Made by a program: the position numbers and the translations under genes. DNA of 64,000 nt from Salipaludibacillus daqingensis (GTDB lineage Bacteria > Bacillota > Bacilli > Bacillales > Salisediminibacteriaceae): positions 729,088 through 793,087 of the forward strand of contig NZ_JARZHF010000001.1 of NCBI RefSeq assembly GCF_029891575.1. Direction: 5' to 3'. Positions 8,496-20,018 of this stretch are shown piece by piece. Under the pieces are notes generated by a model. The model did no database searches and had not been told where the DNA came from. It saw only the letters and a program-made list of their open reading frames with translations. Positions within the stretch are counted from its first letter, which is position 1, and every line of letters starts with the position of its first letter.

Positions 8496-9664
8496 TATCC
8501 TGGTAACTTAACTTTCTCAGGTTTTTTCTGCGGGTATATTGTTTTGGTTATCTTTGGTGCTAATTGAAAAAGAACAATCCCTATCACAGCGGTTGATAAA
8601 ATAATCACACTACTAAATACCATGATCTCTGCAGATGCCAATGCGGCAATAATAATCGAAAACTCTCCACGCTGTATCAAAGATAAAGCTGCTCTAAGGG
8701 AAACTCTTTTCGTTAAGCCATATAATCGACCACCTACAATACCAACAATTACCTTGGCAATGATCCCCCATATTACTAAGGTTATTAATAATGGAATCAT
8801 CGGAACTCCCGCGTCAAATTGAATGGTTGTTCCAAACCAAATAAAAAACAGTGGTAACGTCAAGTCTCTTATAGGCAAGATCAAATGTTCCAACTGATCC
8901 GTCTTTCTTACTTCAGCTATCATAATTCCAGCTAAAAAAGCCCCTAGGACTTCTGATAAATCTAAATAAAGAGCTAGTCCACCATAGGAAAGGGCGATTC
9001 CTATAACAAACAAAACAAATGTATCATAATTCAAGTGTCTTTCAAAAAAATGTTGAAGTTTATTAAATAAAAATTGACCTAAAATAACTGCACCTAAAAT
9101 TAGTAAAACAACTTTAATAATAATAAAACTAAACGATCCAATTGTTAATGCTCCTCCAGCAGTTAACCCTACTAATATAGCAACTAAAATCGGAGCTACT
9201 AAGTCCTCAAATATTAACAACCCTAAAATGAACTCCGACTCTGGATTCGCCATTCTTTTAGATGTTTCTAACATTTTCGCAGTTATAGAAGAACTAGTCG
9301 CATAAACAACCCCACCAATAAGCAGCGCTTCAATGAATCCAAGTCCAAATAACAACACGATTGCAATTGTTACACCAATATTTAATAGAACGTCAATGCT
9401 GCCAGCTGGAGTCACTTTTTTAGCAACACCAATTAATTGTTTAAGAGGAAATTCCATACCTAACATAAAAAACAATAATACAATTCCTACCTCACCTATG
9501 ATATGAAGTAACTCAGATTCACCAATTAACGATGTCAAAACGACACCAATCAAAATATAAGTAATAACTTCAGGTATTTTATATCGAATTCCGATTATTG
9601 CAATAAAGAACATTAGTAAAAATAGTCCCCCGGATACGAGCATAACTGGTAATTGTGAATCCAA
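8495..9664 (-). CDS. khtU: CPA2 cation/proton antiporter, KhtU/AmhT type
   Basis: This 389-residue protein has about 12 membrane segments and belongs to the monovalent cation:proton antiporter-2 family. In B. subtilis KhtU exports K+ and in alkaliphilic Bacillus the related AmhT moves K+ or NH4+. Visible marks are ATSSSITAKMLE (near 121), LIFEDLVAPI (near 149) and LSEVLGAFLAGIM. It has no C-terminal nucleotide-binding domain; that control is provided by the KhtT-like gene just upstream. Translation starts at a TTG directly after the khtT stop codon, with GGAGAGG 11 bases before it, so the two are coupled. Confidence 0.88.
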   Translation of the reverse strand: MDSQLPVMLVSGGLFLLMFFIAIIGIRYKIPEVITYILIGVVLTSLIGESELLHIIGEVGIVLLFFMLGMEFPLKQLIGVAKKVTPAGSIDVLLNIGVTIAIVLLFGLGFIEALLIGGVVYATSSSITAKMLETSKRMANPESEFILGLLIFEDLVAPILVAILVGLTAGGALTIGSFSFIIIKVVLLILGAVILGQFLFNKLQHFFERHLNYDTFVLFVIGIALSYGGLALYLDLSEVLGAFLAGIMIAEVRKTDQLEHLILPIRDLTLPLFFIWFGTTIQFDAGVPMIPLLITLVIWGIIAKVIVGIVGGRLYGLTKRVSLRAALSLIQRGEFSIIIAALASAEIMVFSSVIILSTAVIGIVLFQLAPKITKTIYPQKKPEKVKLPG

Positions 9665-10159
9665 TTATTTAACCGCCTCTCCTGAGCATAAATCTTCAAA
9701 GTCCGTAATTTCATCTTGTTTACCAATAGCCATTAACGTATCCCCAGGTAATAGAAGTTGATCCACATCCGGGCTAGGAATGACTTCTTTATCCCTAAAA
9801 ATACCAACGACAGAAACACCCGTTTTCTTTCGTATTTCAGACTCTCCAATTGTTTTGTTGACAAGAGGTGAATCTTGCTCTAATTTAATCCACTCTGTAA
9901 CAATCTTACTTCTCAACAACTTCATCTTTTCACTATCAACTGGTTGAAAAACAGCTCCTAGTAGTTGGGCGCCTAATTCCCGTGTTTCATCAGCATTAAG
10001 GTCTATACAAAAATCCGCTTCATCATTATCACGATCATGAAAAAAATATAGCTCTCTCTTTCCGGTATGGTGAACGATCAGGACAATCATGCTATCTTCA
10101 GCAGTAATAAATGAAATTTTCTTTCCTATTCCAGGGAGTTCTGTCATTTTAACATCCAT
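9665..10159 (-). CDS. khtT: Antiporter regulatory subunit with RCK_C (TrkA-C) domain
   Basis: This 164-residue soluble protein matches KhtT/AmhM, the subunit that activates the antiporter encoded next. The N-terminal half starts MDVKMTELPGIGKKI. The C-terminal half (about 85-157) is a TrkA-C domain, with GVSVVGIFRDKEVIPSPD and LLPGDTLMAIG. In B. subtilis this domain binds c-di-AMP. The ATG at 10159 has AAAGGAAG eight bases upstream; longer frames from 10243 lack a binding site. No homologue of the third B. subtilis gene khtS is seen here. Confidence 0.88.
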   Translation of the reverse strand: MDVKMTELPGIGKKISFITAEDSMIVLIVHHTGKRELYFFHDRDNDEADFCIDLNADETRELGAQLLGAVFQPVDSEKMKLLRSKIVTEWIKLEQDSPLVNKTIGESEIRKKTGVSVVGIFRDKEVIPSPDVDQLLLPGDTLMAIGKQDEITDFEDLCSGEAVK

Positions 10160-10324
10160 TATAAATCTTCCTTTCAAATAAAAAATGTACCAACCTATAT
10201 TATATACTATTCTAATTCCTGTTCCTAACTCTTTTTTCAACACTGTATTATTGATGATATTGATAATAAAGTATCAAAAACCTATATGTTATACTAAGGC
10301 TTATTCAATCGGAGGTTGCTTATT

Positions 10325-11230
10325 TTGCGTATTCACCCATACATATTTTTAACCATTGCCATGCTTTTTTTCTCTGGAAACTTCATTGTTGGAAAAGCTT
10401 TTGAAGGGACAATTCCCCCTATTACATTAGCATTTTTTCGATTTGCAACAGGGTCACTCGTTCTTCTCCCATTATGTTATAAAACATTAATAAAGAAGTT
10501 GTCCTTATGGCGAAAAGAATGGAAACCTCTTCTAAGTCTTTCTATCTTTGGTATTGTCTTATTTAACGCTAGTCTTTATCTAGCTGTAAATTATACGAGT
10601 TCAATCAATGCATCTATCGTTGACGCATTGACACCAACCGTTGCAGCAATCTTAGGTTTTATAGTGTTGAAAGAATCATTAACTAAACTACAAATAGTTG
10701 GAATAATTTTATCTTTTGCAGGAATTTTATCAATCATTTCAAATGGGTCTTGGCATGTTATCACTTCTTTATCTTTTAACATCGGAGATATTATCATGCT
10801 GTTTGGAATTATTTGCTGGGCTAGTTATTCGATCATTATAAAAAAACATAGTTATAAGTTTCCTCCGATAGCTGGTCTTGTTGTTACAATGATTATTGGT
10901 ACAATGATTTTGATGCCTTTCGCTTTAATTGAAAGTTACTACGTAGGTTTTCCAAACATATTTCAACAACATATTTTATTAGGGATTGCTTATATTGGAA
11001 TTTTCCCTTCGGCAATTTCTTTACTATTATGGTATCGTGGTGTTGGAGAAATTGGACCTGCAAAAGCGTCTATTTTTTTCAACTTAGTGCCTGTTTTTAC
11101 TACGATTATGGCGATCACTATTTTAAATGAAAAGATGACATATCCACAACTTTTTGGTGGTGCTATTGTCTTATGTGGTGTTTATCTATCTACTAAATCA
11201 CAAAAAAAATTCCACCAAAAAGCATTGTAA
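10325..11230 (+). CDS. EamA-family (DMT) exporter
   Basis: This roughly 301-residue protein has ten membrane segments in two homologous halves, as in drug/metabolite transporters of the EamA family. The first helix holds MLFFSGNFIVGKAFEG and the second repeat starts near ICWASYSIIIKK. The substrate cannot be told from sequence. I chose the TTG at 10325, nine bases after GGAGG; a TTG at 10316 touches the binding site. It is a single gene with its own terminator. Confidence 0.85.
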   Translation: MRIHPYIFLTIAMLFFSGNFIVGKAFEGTIPPITLAFFRFATGSLVLLPLCYKTLIKKLSLWRKEWKPLLSLSIFGIVLFNASLYLAVNYTSSINASIVDALTPTVAAILGFIVLKESLTKLQIVGIILSFAGILSIISNGSWHVITSLSFNIGDIIMLFGIICWASYSIIIKKHSYKFPPIAGLVVTMIIGTMILMPFALIESYYVGFPNIFQQHILLGIAYIGIFPSAISLLLWYRGVGEIGPAKASIFFNLVPVFTTIMAITILNEKMTYPQLFGGAIVLCGVYLSTKSQKKFHQKAL

Positions 11231-11252
11231 TAAGATTATTACAATGCTTTTT
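11217..11252 (+). terminator. Terminator of the EamA gene
   Basis: The stem AAAAAGCATTGTAATAA / TTATTACAATGCTTTTT overlaps the end of the gene and ends in a T-run. Confidence 0.85.
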
Positions 11253-11280
11253 GACGGATTTATAATAATAAAAGATAAAA

Positions 11281-11487
11281 TTAGTTAGTGCAGCTAATCT
11301 TATCTTTTACACTGTAACTTTTCTCATCACCTGTTTGGGTAATCCTCCGATATACATTCATTAATTGATCCAATTCTTGACTATATCGAATTGTCTCGGA
11401 TGATGTAAATCCATATTTATTCGCTGATACGATCATTAACTGTCGCTTCGCTTCCATCTGAGATTTCAGAGATTGTTTTAAGACCAT
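11281..11487 (-). CDS. Spo0E-family aspartyl-phosphate phosphatase
   Basis: This 68-residue protein matches the Spo0E family, small two-helix proteins that dephosphorylate Spo0A~P and delay sporulation. The signature SQELDQLMNVY (residues 36-46) contains the conserved SxELD core, preceded by MEAKRQLMIVSANKYGFTS. The ATG has AAGGTGAGG upstream. Which paralogue it represents (Spo0E, YisI, YnzD) cannot be decided. Confidence 0.85.
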   Translation of the reverse strand: MVLKQSLKSQMEAKRQLMIVSANKYGFTSSETIRYSQELDQLMNVYRRITQTGDEKSYSVKDKISCTN

Positions 11488-11795
11488 TTTTACCGCCTCA
11501 CCTTACCTAACATTCAAAAATACTTCTTCTAAAAGATAAAGCATTTCAAATTTGAACAAACAATTAGTCTTTAATAACTATAATTTTATCACAACTCCCC
11601 TGTTTTTTTCCATTATTCTAACCTTTTTTTGTAAATTTCACAAAAGTTTTTAAACTAACTCCATTTATTTATTAACTTTATATTGATTTGAAGCTTAGTC
11701 TCGCACGAGTGCAAACTTGGGTGAAAGAGAGGATAAAAAGCTGGAACTCCATTTGCTGTGCTTTAATTTTCAGGATAGACAAAAAAACGAAAGAA
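11488..11795. other. Intergenic stretch without a convincing gene
   Basis: About 300 AT-rich bases separate the Spo0E-like gene from pgcA. Bases 11688-11780 are less AT-rich than the rest and can be read in short frames on both strands, but none has a good start signal. This patch may be a remnant or an interspersed repeat. Confidence 0.4.
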
Positions 11796-11825
11796 AAAAA
11801 GAAGCCTATTATTAGACTTCTTTTT
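11796..11825 (-). terminator. pgcA terminator
   Basis: The stem AAAAAGAAG / CTTCTTTTT lies just after the pgcA stop codon, with T-rich sequence on the minus strand. Confidence 0.65.
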
Positions 11826-11835
11826 ATCATAAGTA

Positions 11836-13569
11836 CTATATTGCTTCGATCTTTTGGATTAATTCTCGTTTGATTTCTTCTATTCTTTTCGCTGCTTTAA
11901 TAGCAGATGTTTCTTTCACACCAATATAGCATTTAATTTTTGGTTCTGTTCCGGATGGACGTAAACAGTACCACGAACCATCTTTTAAGATCATTTTTAA
12001 TACATTGGAGTGAGGTAAATCAATTTTCTCTACTTTTTTCTCAGTGATCAAGTGTCGATCGCCCGTTTTGTAATCTTCAACGAACTGAACTTCATCTGAC
12101 AGATCACCACTAGCGATTTCATCTCGGAAAACGGACATAATCCGCTGGATCTTTTCAGCGCCTTCCTTACCTTTGAATACGAAGGAAGCTAGATCTTCAT
12201 AATAATAGCCATAGGTTTCATATATATCATTTAAGCCTTCATGAAGAGACATTCCCCTTTTTTTGTAATAGGCGCTCATTTCAGCAGCTAAGAGACCCGC
12301 TTGGATGGCGTCTTTATCTCTTGCAAAAGGTTTAATTAAATAACCAAAACTTTCTTCATAACCATATAGAAATTCAAACTCTTTAGATGATTCAAATTCA
12401 CGTATTTTTTCCCCAATGAATTTGAAGCCTGTTAATACATCTAAAGTTTCTAATCCATAAGCTGAAGCAATTGTTCTACCTAATTCTGATGTCACGACCG
12501 TTTTGATTACGACACCATTGTCTGGTATTTCACCTTTTTCTTTTTTCTTTTTCAACAAGTAGTCAAGCATCAATGCCCCAGTTTGATTTCCTGATAATAC
12601 TTGATATTTATTATCTTTATTTTTTGCTGCTAACCCAACACGATCCCCATCTGGGTCTGTTGCAATGAGTACATCTGCATTTGTTTTTTCACCAAGTTTG
12701 ATTGCGTATTCAAAAGCATCATGCTCTTCTGGGTTCGGTGAACGAACCGTTGAAAACTCGGTGTCCGGTTCTGCTTGTTCCTTAACAATGTGAACGTTAG
12801 TAAAACCAGATTGTTCAAACCCTCTCATCATCGGAACAGTTGCTGCTCCGTGTAAGGGAGAAAAAACGATTGCTAAGTCGTTGCCTACTTCACTAATCAG
12901 TTCAGAATCAACAATAACAGATTCTAATTCTTTTTCATAAGCCTTATCTACTTCTTCTAATACCCACTCAAGCAAACCTTCTCGAACTAACTTATCAGCA
13001 TCTTCTGTCTTAACCTCCAACTCATCCTCTACTGCATCTACCATTTTAATTAACATATCAGCATCCGCTGGAATAAGTTGAGCCCCATCATCTCCATATG
13101 CTTTAAATCCGTTGTATTCAGGTGGATTATGACTTGCCGTAATCATAATTCCAGAATAGGTCTGTAATTTACGGACTGCAAAGGATAATTCTGGTGTTGG
13201 ACGAAGTTCTTTGAATAAGTAAGTTTTAATTCCATTTGCCCCAAAAGTACAAGCAGATTCAAGAGCGAATTCTTTTGACATCCGCCTATTATCGTAAGCA
13301 ATAACCACGCCTTTAGACATCGCTGCTTCTCCAGCCTGCTTTATAAATTCAGCTAAACCTTGAGAAGCTTTTCGTATCGTGTATATGTTCATACGATTTG
13401 TCCCTGGTCCTATCTCTCCACGCATACCGCCTGTTCCAAATTCCAGAGTTTTGTAAAAACTATCTTCTAAATACTTCTCATCACTTTCATACTTCATTAG
13501 TTCTGCATTTAACTCTTCATTTAGTCCTACTTTTGATTTCCATCTCTCATATTGCTTTTTCCAATCCAT
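11836..13569 (-). CDS. pgcA: Phosphoglucomutase/phosphomannomutase
   Basis: This 577-residue enzyme interconverts glucose 1-phosphate and glucose 6-phosphate and feeds UDP-glucose synthesis for cell wall polymers and glycolipids. It has the phosphoserine loop ITASHNPPEYNGFKAYG (near 143), the metal loop DPDGDRVG (near 305), the sugar-binding YGYEESFGYL (near 402) and the phosphate-binding RPSGTEPKIKCY near 540. The length fits PgcA of B. subtilis. AAAAGGAGGATG precedes the start. It follows glpD, as in B. subtilis. Confidence 0.95.
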   Translation of the reverse strand: MDWKKQYERWKSKVGLNEELNAELMKYESDEKYLEDSFYKTLEFGTGGMRGEIGPGTNRMNIYTIRKASQGLAEFIKQAGEAAMSKGVVIAYDNRRMSKEFALESACTFGANGIKTYLFKELRPTPELSFAVRKLQTYSGIMITASHNPPEYNGFKAYGDDGAQLIPADADMLIKMVDAVEDELEVKTEDADKLVREGLLEWVLEEVDKAYEKELESVIVDSELISEVGNDLAIVFSPLHGAATVPMMRGFEQSGFTNVHIVKEQAEPDTEFSTVRSPNPEEHDAFEYAIKLGEKTNADVLIATDPDGDRVGLAAKNKDNKYQVLSGNQTGALMLDYLLKKKKEKGEIPDNGVVIKTVVTSELGRTIASAYGLETLDVLTGFKFIGEKIREFESSKEFEFLYGYEESFGYLIKPFARDKDAIQAGLLAAEMSAYYKKRGMSLHEGLNDIYETYGYYYEDLASFVFKGKEGAEKIQRIMSVFRDEIASGDLSDEVQFVEDYKTGDRHLITEKKVEKIDLPHSNVLKMILKDGSWYCLRPSGTEPKIKCYIGVKETSAIKAAKRIEEIKRELIQKIEAI

Positions 13570-13649
13570 TTAACATCCTCCTTTTAATAGGCAATCAGTC
13601 TTAACTCTAGTTATACTCATTTTCTGGCCTATAGTAAAGAGGTTTTCCA

Positions 13650-15314
13650 TTAATTTTTTTCGCGTGTTTCTACAGGATTTGCTGCGTAATACAACTCTTC
13701 TTCTAAAATGGCAATATGTTTATCAAGCTCTTCTTCTGACCAATGGAAACGATCTTTCATATATTTAATGACTCCTGTTTTCCATTCTTTAACATAAGCG
13801 ATATCAAAGAATAGCGCGCTTGTTCGTCGATTAAAAAAGTCAATTGGCGATACGACCATTTCTTCTTCAATACCATAAATTAAAGAAGCGTATACACTTG
13901 CAGGAAGATTGTAGTGTTTACTTTCGTTTCCTACTGTTTCAATAATTTCAAACACTCGTTTCACATTCGATCCATATAGGTTGGAAAGTCGCTTCGCTTC
14001 AGCTTCACTTAACCCTAGCTCTTTTCCTTTTTTCGTCCATTCTCTTACAAAACTATCGAGTTTATCAGAACCACCTACGTCTCCTCCAGATAAGGTAATC
14101 CCTGCAGTGCTACACTTTTCTTTCACACCTAATTCTTTACCTACAATATCAACTATTCTTTCTGCCATTTTTCTATAACCTGTTAGTTTTCCACCTGCAA
14201 TAGAAAGAAGACCACTGTGAGACTCAAATATCTCATCTTTTCTGGAAATCTCTGAAGCACTTTTCCCTTCTTCGTGAATGAGTGGGCGAAGACCCGTCCA
14301 GCTTGATTCTACATCTTCCCGTTTTAACTGAACCGAAGGGAACATATAGTTCGTTGCATCAATTAAATAATCTAAATCTTTCTCTGTCATATGCGGAGAA
14401 GCAATATCCTCTAAATAATGGGTATCCGTTGTCCCAACATATGTCTTACCGCCTCTAGGAATAGCAAAAATCATTCGACCATCATCTTCTGTATCAAAAT
14501 ATACTGCCTGTTTCAATGGGAAACGAGCTTGGTCAATGACGATGTGTACACCTTTCGTTAAATAAAGGTATTTTCCTTTTTTAGAGTTATCTTTCTCTCT
14601 TAACTCATCTACCCAAGGACCAGCAGCGTTAACGACTTTTTTTGCTCGAATATCATAAGTTTCACCTGTAACGAGGTCAGTAACTTTTGCACCAACAACT
14701 TTCCCATCCTCATAGAGAAGGTTCTCAGCTTTTGTATAATTAGTAGCAACTGTTCCGCGGTATATAGCTTCTTTTAATATTTCTAGCGTTAGCCTTGCAT
14801 CATCTGTTTTATATTCAACATAGACGCCTCCACCTTTTAACATATCTTGGCGAAGCAAAGGCTCTTTATCCAATGTTTCTTTCTTACTTAACATATTTCG
14901 GCGTTCACTTCGTTTAACTCCTGCTAAAAAGTCATATACTTTAAGCCCTAATGATGTAGCGAATTTTCCGAATGTTCCTCCTTGAATAATAGGAAGCATC
15001 ATCCATTCAGGATTCGTCACATGTGGTGCATTTTCATACACGATTGCTCTTTCTTTTCCTACTTCAGCAACAATTTTAAATTCAAATTGTTTTAAATATC
15101 TTAATCCACCATGAACCAATTTCGTAGATCGACTAGAAGTACCTGCTGCAAAATCTTGCATTTCCACTAAACCTGTTGACAATCCTCTTGTCGTAGCATC
15201 AAGGGCAATTCCAGCCCCAGTAATGCCTCCTCCTATAACAAGAAGGTCAAGTTCTTTTTCTGTCATTTGTTGTAAATATGCTTCTCGTTGTACAGCTGAA
15301 AATGGTTTTGCCAT
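13650..15314 (-). CDS. glpD: Aerobic glycerol-3-phosphate dehydrogenase
   Basis: This 554-residue FAD enzyme oxidises glycerol 3-phosphate to dihydroxyacetone phosphate at the membrane and passes electrons to quinone. The FAD-binding motif is VIGGGITGAGIALDA (near 26), and GTSSRSTKLVHGGLRYL (near 59) is typical of GlpD. The start has GGAGAGGATG upstream. A leader terminator at 15409-15474 and its own promoter show that it is controlled by antitermination through GlpP, as known in B. subtilis. Confidence 0.96.
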   Translation of the reverse strand: MAKPFSAVQREAYLQQMTEKELDLLVIGGGITGAGIALDATTRGLSTGLVEMQDFAAGTSSRSTKLVHGGLRYLKQFEFKIVAEVGKERAIVYENAPHVTNPEWMMLPIIQGGTFGKFATSLGLKVYDFLAGVKRSERRNMLSKKETLDKEPLLRQDMLKGGGVYVEYKTDDARLTLEILKEAIYRGTVATNYTKAENLLYEDGKVVGAKVTDLVTGETYDIRAKKVVNAAGPWVDELREKDNSKKGKYLYLTKGVHIVIDQARFPLKQAVYFDTEDDGRMIFAIPRGGKTYVGTTDTHYLEDIASPHMTEKDLDYLIDATNYMFPSVQLKREDVESSWTGLRPLIHEEGKSASEISRKDEIFESHSGLLSIAGGKLTGYRKMAERIVDIVGKELGVKEKCSTAGITLSGGDVGGSDKLDSFVREWTKKGKELGLSEAEAKRLSNLYGSNVKRVFEIIETVGNESKHYNLPASVYASLIYGIEEEMVVSPIDFFNRRTSALFFDIAYVKEWKTGVIKYMKDRFHWSEEELDKHIAILEEELYYAANPVETREKN

Positions 15315-15408
15315 AATTAAACATCCTCTCCATATAGTAAATTACTAAGAAATATGACTCACAAGTCGTTGTAAATTCAGCAGGGAGATAATTTCTAATA
15401 ATAAGTAC

Positions 15409-15474
15409 AAAAAAGAGACCACAACAACCCGTACATAAAAGGATTTCTTTTACGTTCAAGTGCTGTGGTCTCTC
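15409..15474 (-). promoter_or_regulatory. GlpP-controlled leader terminator of glpD
   Basis: On the minus strand GAGACCACAGCA (15461-15472) pairs with TGTTGTGGTCTC (15415-15426), and a run of six T follows. The hairpin lies between the glpD promoter and start codon. In B. subtilis the same kind of leader terminator is overcome by GlpP with glycerol 3-phosphate; glpP is present at 18129-18683. Confidence 0.85.
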
Positions 15475-15511
15475 CATATCTCCAGACCTTTGATTAATTT
15501 AAACTAATTGT

Positions 15512-15539
15512 ATCATAGAATACTAATATTTTATAACAA
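15512..15539 (-). promoter_or_regulatory. Predicted glpD promoter
   Basis: TTGTTA (15534-15539) and TATGAT (15512-15517) are 16 bases apart on the minus strand, shortly upstream of the leader terminator. Confidence 0.55.
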
Positions 15540-15555
15540 ATTAGCTTAAAATATA

Positions 15556-17915
<2,360 letters not shown>

Positions 17916-17949
17916 GTTAAATTCCCCCTTTTGACAAATTTTAGAGAGC

Positions 17950-18010
17950 AAAAAAGACCAACAAAATACCACCTAGTTTTCTCGCTCCTAGGCGTATTTT
18001 CGTTGGTCTC
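17950..18010 (-). promoter_or_regulatory. GlpP-controlled leader terminator of glpF
   Basis: On the minus strand GACCAACGAAAATACG pairs with GGTATTTTGTTGGTC and is followed by a T-run, all between the promoter at 18048-18076 and the glpF start. The stem base resembles that of the glpD leader (GAGACC...GGTCT), which fits a shared antiterminator. Confidence 0.85.
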
Positions 18011-18047
18011 CATGGTCTCCATCGAAAAATTTATTAACTTACTTTTT

Positions 18048-18076
18048 ATTTAACCATTCAGTGTAAGCGTTGTCAA
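18048..18076 (-). promoter_or_regulatory. glpFK promoter with overlapping cre site
   Basis: On the minus strand TTGACA (18071-18076) is 17 bases from TTAAAT (18048-18053). On the plus strand 18061-18075 reads GTGTAAGCGTTGTCA, which matches 14 of 15 positions of the CcpA cre consensus and overlaps the -35 box. Catabolite repression of glycerol use is well known in Bacillus. Confidence 0.75.
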
Positions 18077-18128
18077 TCTCTTCCCATTAATTAAACAATT
18101 TAATTAACGGAATTATTTGTTTTGTATA

Positions 18129-18683
18129 TTAATTATTAGCTTCCCAAAGCTCTCGATTTGAAGTAGTTACCGCCGCTGCCCCTGCATTTATTGCAGCTTT
18201 TACTTCTTCATTGGACCGTATGAGTCCTCCTGCAATGATTGGGACGTTTGTCTTTTCATAGATTTCTTTAATAATATGTGGAATAATACCAGGAAGCACT
18301 TCAATAAGGTCCGGTTGGATCGTATCAAGCATGTTATAACTGGATTCCAACGCAATGGAATCGAGTAAAAATAATCGTTGTATCGTTAATAGTTTTGCTT
18401 TTTTAGCTGTTAACAGTACATTTTTCCTCGTAGAAATTAACCCTTCTGGTCGAATATCTCGACAAAGAAATTGAGCAGCATACTCATCACTTTTCAACCC
18501 TTGAACTAAATCAGCGTGAAGTAAAACTTTTTTATCATGCTCATGGAGCATTTTAACCAAACTTTTTAATTGACCAATATGAGTATTTAATAAAACGATG
18601 TATTCGTAATTTGAATTTGCTACTTTATCTAAATCTTTTAAATCACGAATTGCAGGCAAGATGGTTGAATTAGATATGCTCAT
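18129..18683 (-). CDS. glpP: Glycerol uptake operon antiterminator
   Basis: This 184-residue protein is GlpP, which binds leader RNA of glpFK and glpD with glycerol 3-phosphate and lets transcription pass the leader terminators. The end VPIIAGGLIRSNEEVKAAINAGAAAVTTSNRELW is the typical phosphate-binding barrel end of this family. GAGGGGGACG lies upstream of the ATG. Its two targets are both in this window. Confidence 0.93.
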   Translation of the reverse strand: MSISNSTILPAIRDLKDLDKVANSNYEYIVLLNTHIGQLKSLVKMLHEHDKKVLLHADLVQGLKSDEYAAQFLCRDIRPEGLISTRKNVLLTAKKAKLLTIQRLFLLDSIALESSYNMLDTIQPDLIEVLPGIIPHIIKEIYEKTNVPIIAGGLIRSNEEVKAAINAGAAAVTTSNRELWEANN

Positions 18684-18817
18684 AATATTTCGTCCCCCTC
18701 TAACTTTTAAACGGATAATGTAAATAGTATAGCATATTAGTCATATTCTTCATTTCTTTAATATAAGAATAAGCTTATTTTTATAAAACCATCTCACCTT
18801 AAAACAGGATATGTTAT

Positions 18818-19828
18818 TTATAAAATTCCGAATGTAAACGTCGTTTGTTTTTCATAAACGTTTCCTTTTTCAACAATATAACTTTTGGTTTCATTCGGTG
18901 GCATTTGGGTTTCCAAACAAATTCCTGCGTATTTCTCTGCTTTTCCCTTATTCAAAAGAGGTGATTGCTTCACTTGATTTCCAGAGTAAATCACAATAGC
19001 TGGATCATCTGTTTTAACATGCAAAGATCTGCCAGATAGTTGATCAACTAAAACTACTTTTTCTTCATTCCATTTATCAAATATAAATGGATGGTCCAAT
19101 CCTCCGCCAACAAGGTTAATTTGATCATCTGAATCAGCGATCATTTCATTTAACAATTTCCCTTTTCGAAAGTCAAAAGTCGGACGGCTTTCTACACTTT
19201 TAACATCTAGAGGAATAGATTCTTCGTCTAATTCATAAAACTTAGAACTAGCAACCGTTAAATGATGACCTAATATATTTCGTTTCAAATTTCCTGTTAA
19301 ATTAAAATACGAATGATTAGTTAAATTTATTGGAGTTGTTTCATTTGGTAATGCCCAATAATGAATGATTAATTGATTGCTATCACTAAGTGTGTAGCTA
19401 ATTTTAAATTGGACATCCCCGGGATAATTATCTTCTCCATCAGCACTAAAGTATTCAAAAATAAGAGTATTATCTTTCTGAGTTACATCCCATATTCTTT
19501 TCGCAAGGCCTTTTTCGCCACCATGCAAATGGTTATTACCATCATTCTTATCCAACTGAAATTCTTGATCTCTAAACTTTAACATGGCATCTTTTGTACG
19601 TCCTGACGTTCTTCCAACAACTACGCCTAAATAATGAGGGTTCGTTTCATAGAGAGAAATATCATCATAATGAATGACAACGTTCTCTTTTACACCTTCT
19701 TGATCTGGAACTAAAATTTCTGTAATCGCTGCACCAAAATTTATTGCTGTGAGGGACATCCCTTGACTGTTTTCTATCTTATACGAATAGACATCGCCAT
19801 CTGAGAATGTAGCTACTTTTTTTTTCAA
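18818..19828 (-). CDS. galM: Aldose 1-epimerase (mutarotase)
   Basis: This 336-residue protein matches GalM, which interconverts alpha and beta anomers of aldoses. Visible marks are GNNHLHGGEKG (near 97, catalytic His), NLTNHSYFNLTG (near 171, second His) and CLETQMPPNE near the end with the catalytic Glu. It starts at TTG after AGGAGTGGG. It stands alone, with no galactose genes nearby. Confidence 0.92.
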   Translation of the reverse strand: MKKKVATFSDGDVYSYKIENSQGMSLTAINFGAAITEILVPDQEGVKENVVIHYDDISLYETNPHYLGVVVGRTSGRTKDAMLKFRDQEFQLDKNDGNNHLHGGEKGLAKRIWDVTQKDNTLIFEYFSADGEDNYPGDVQFKISYTLSDSNQLIIHYWALPNETTPINLTNHSYFNLTGNLKRNILGHHLTVASSKFYELDEESIPLDVKSVESRPTFDFRKGKLLNEMIADSDDQINLVGGGLDHPFIFDKWNEEKVVLVDQLSGRSLHVKTDDPAIVIYSGNQVKQSPLLNKGKAEKYAGICLETQMPPNETKSYIVEKGNVYEKQTTFTFGIL

Positions 19829-19979
19829 TTAAACCCACTCCTATCTCATTAATTTGTATTTTAAATAATACACTAACTTTATTAATAAAATTAATAAATT
19901 ATCTCTGCTACTTTATTGTACAAAAAAGTATGACGAAAGAAAAGCTTAACAAGTCGTCTTTAATCATTAATTTTATTAT

Positions 19980-20008
19980 TAAAAGACCCCAGCAAATCAC
20001 TGAGGTCT
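19980..20008 (-). terminator. Terminator of the GNAT-nitrilase gene
   Basis: The stem AAGACC-CAG / CTG-GGTCTT with a seven-base loop is followed by T on the minus strand, shortly after the stop at 20019. Confidence 0.7.
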
Positions 20009-20018
20009 TCATTAAAAG

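Noticed and set aside
11688..11873. A 61-residue plus-strand reading frame
   Set aside because: It has no binding site, overlaps the end of pgcA and runs through its terminator.
17916..17972. A GlpF N-terminal extension
   Set aside because: The longer frame reads through the leader terminator. The ATG at 17915 has a strong ribosome binding site.
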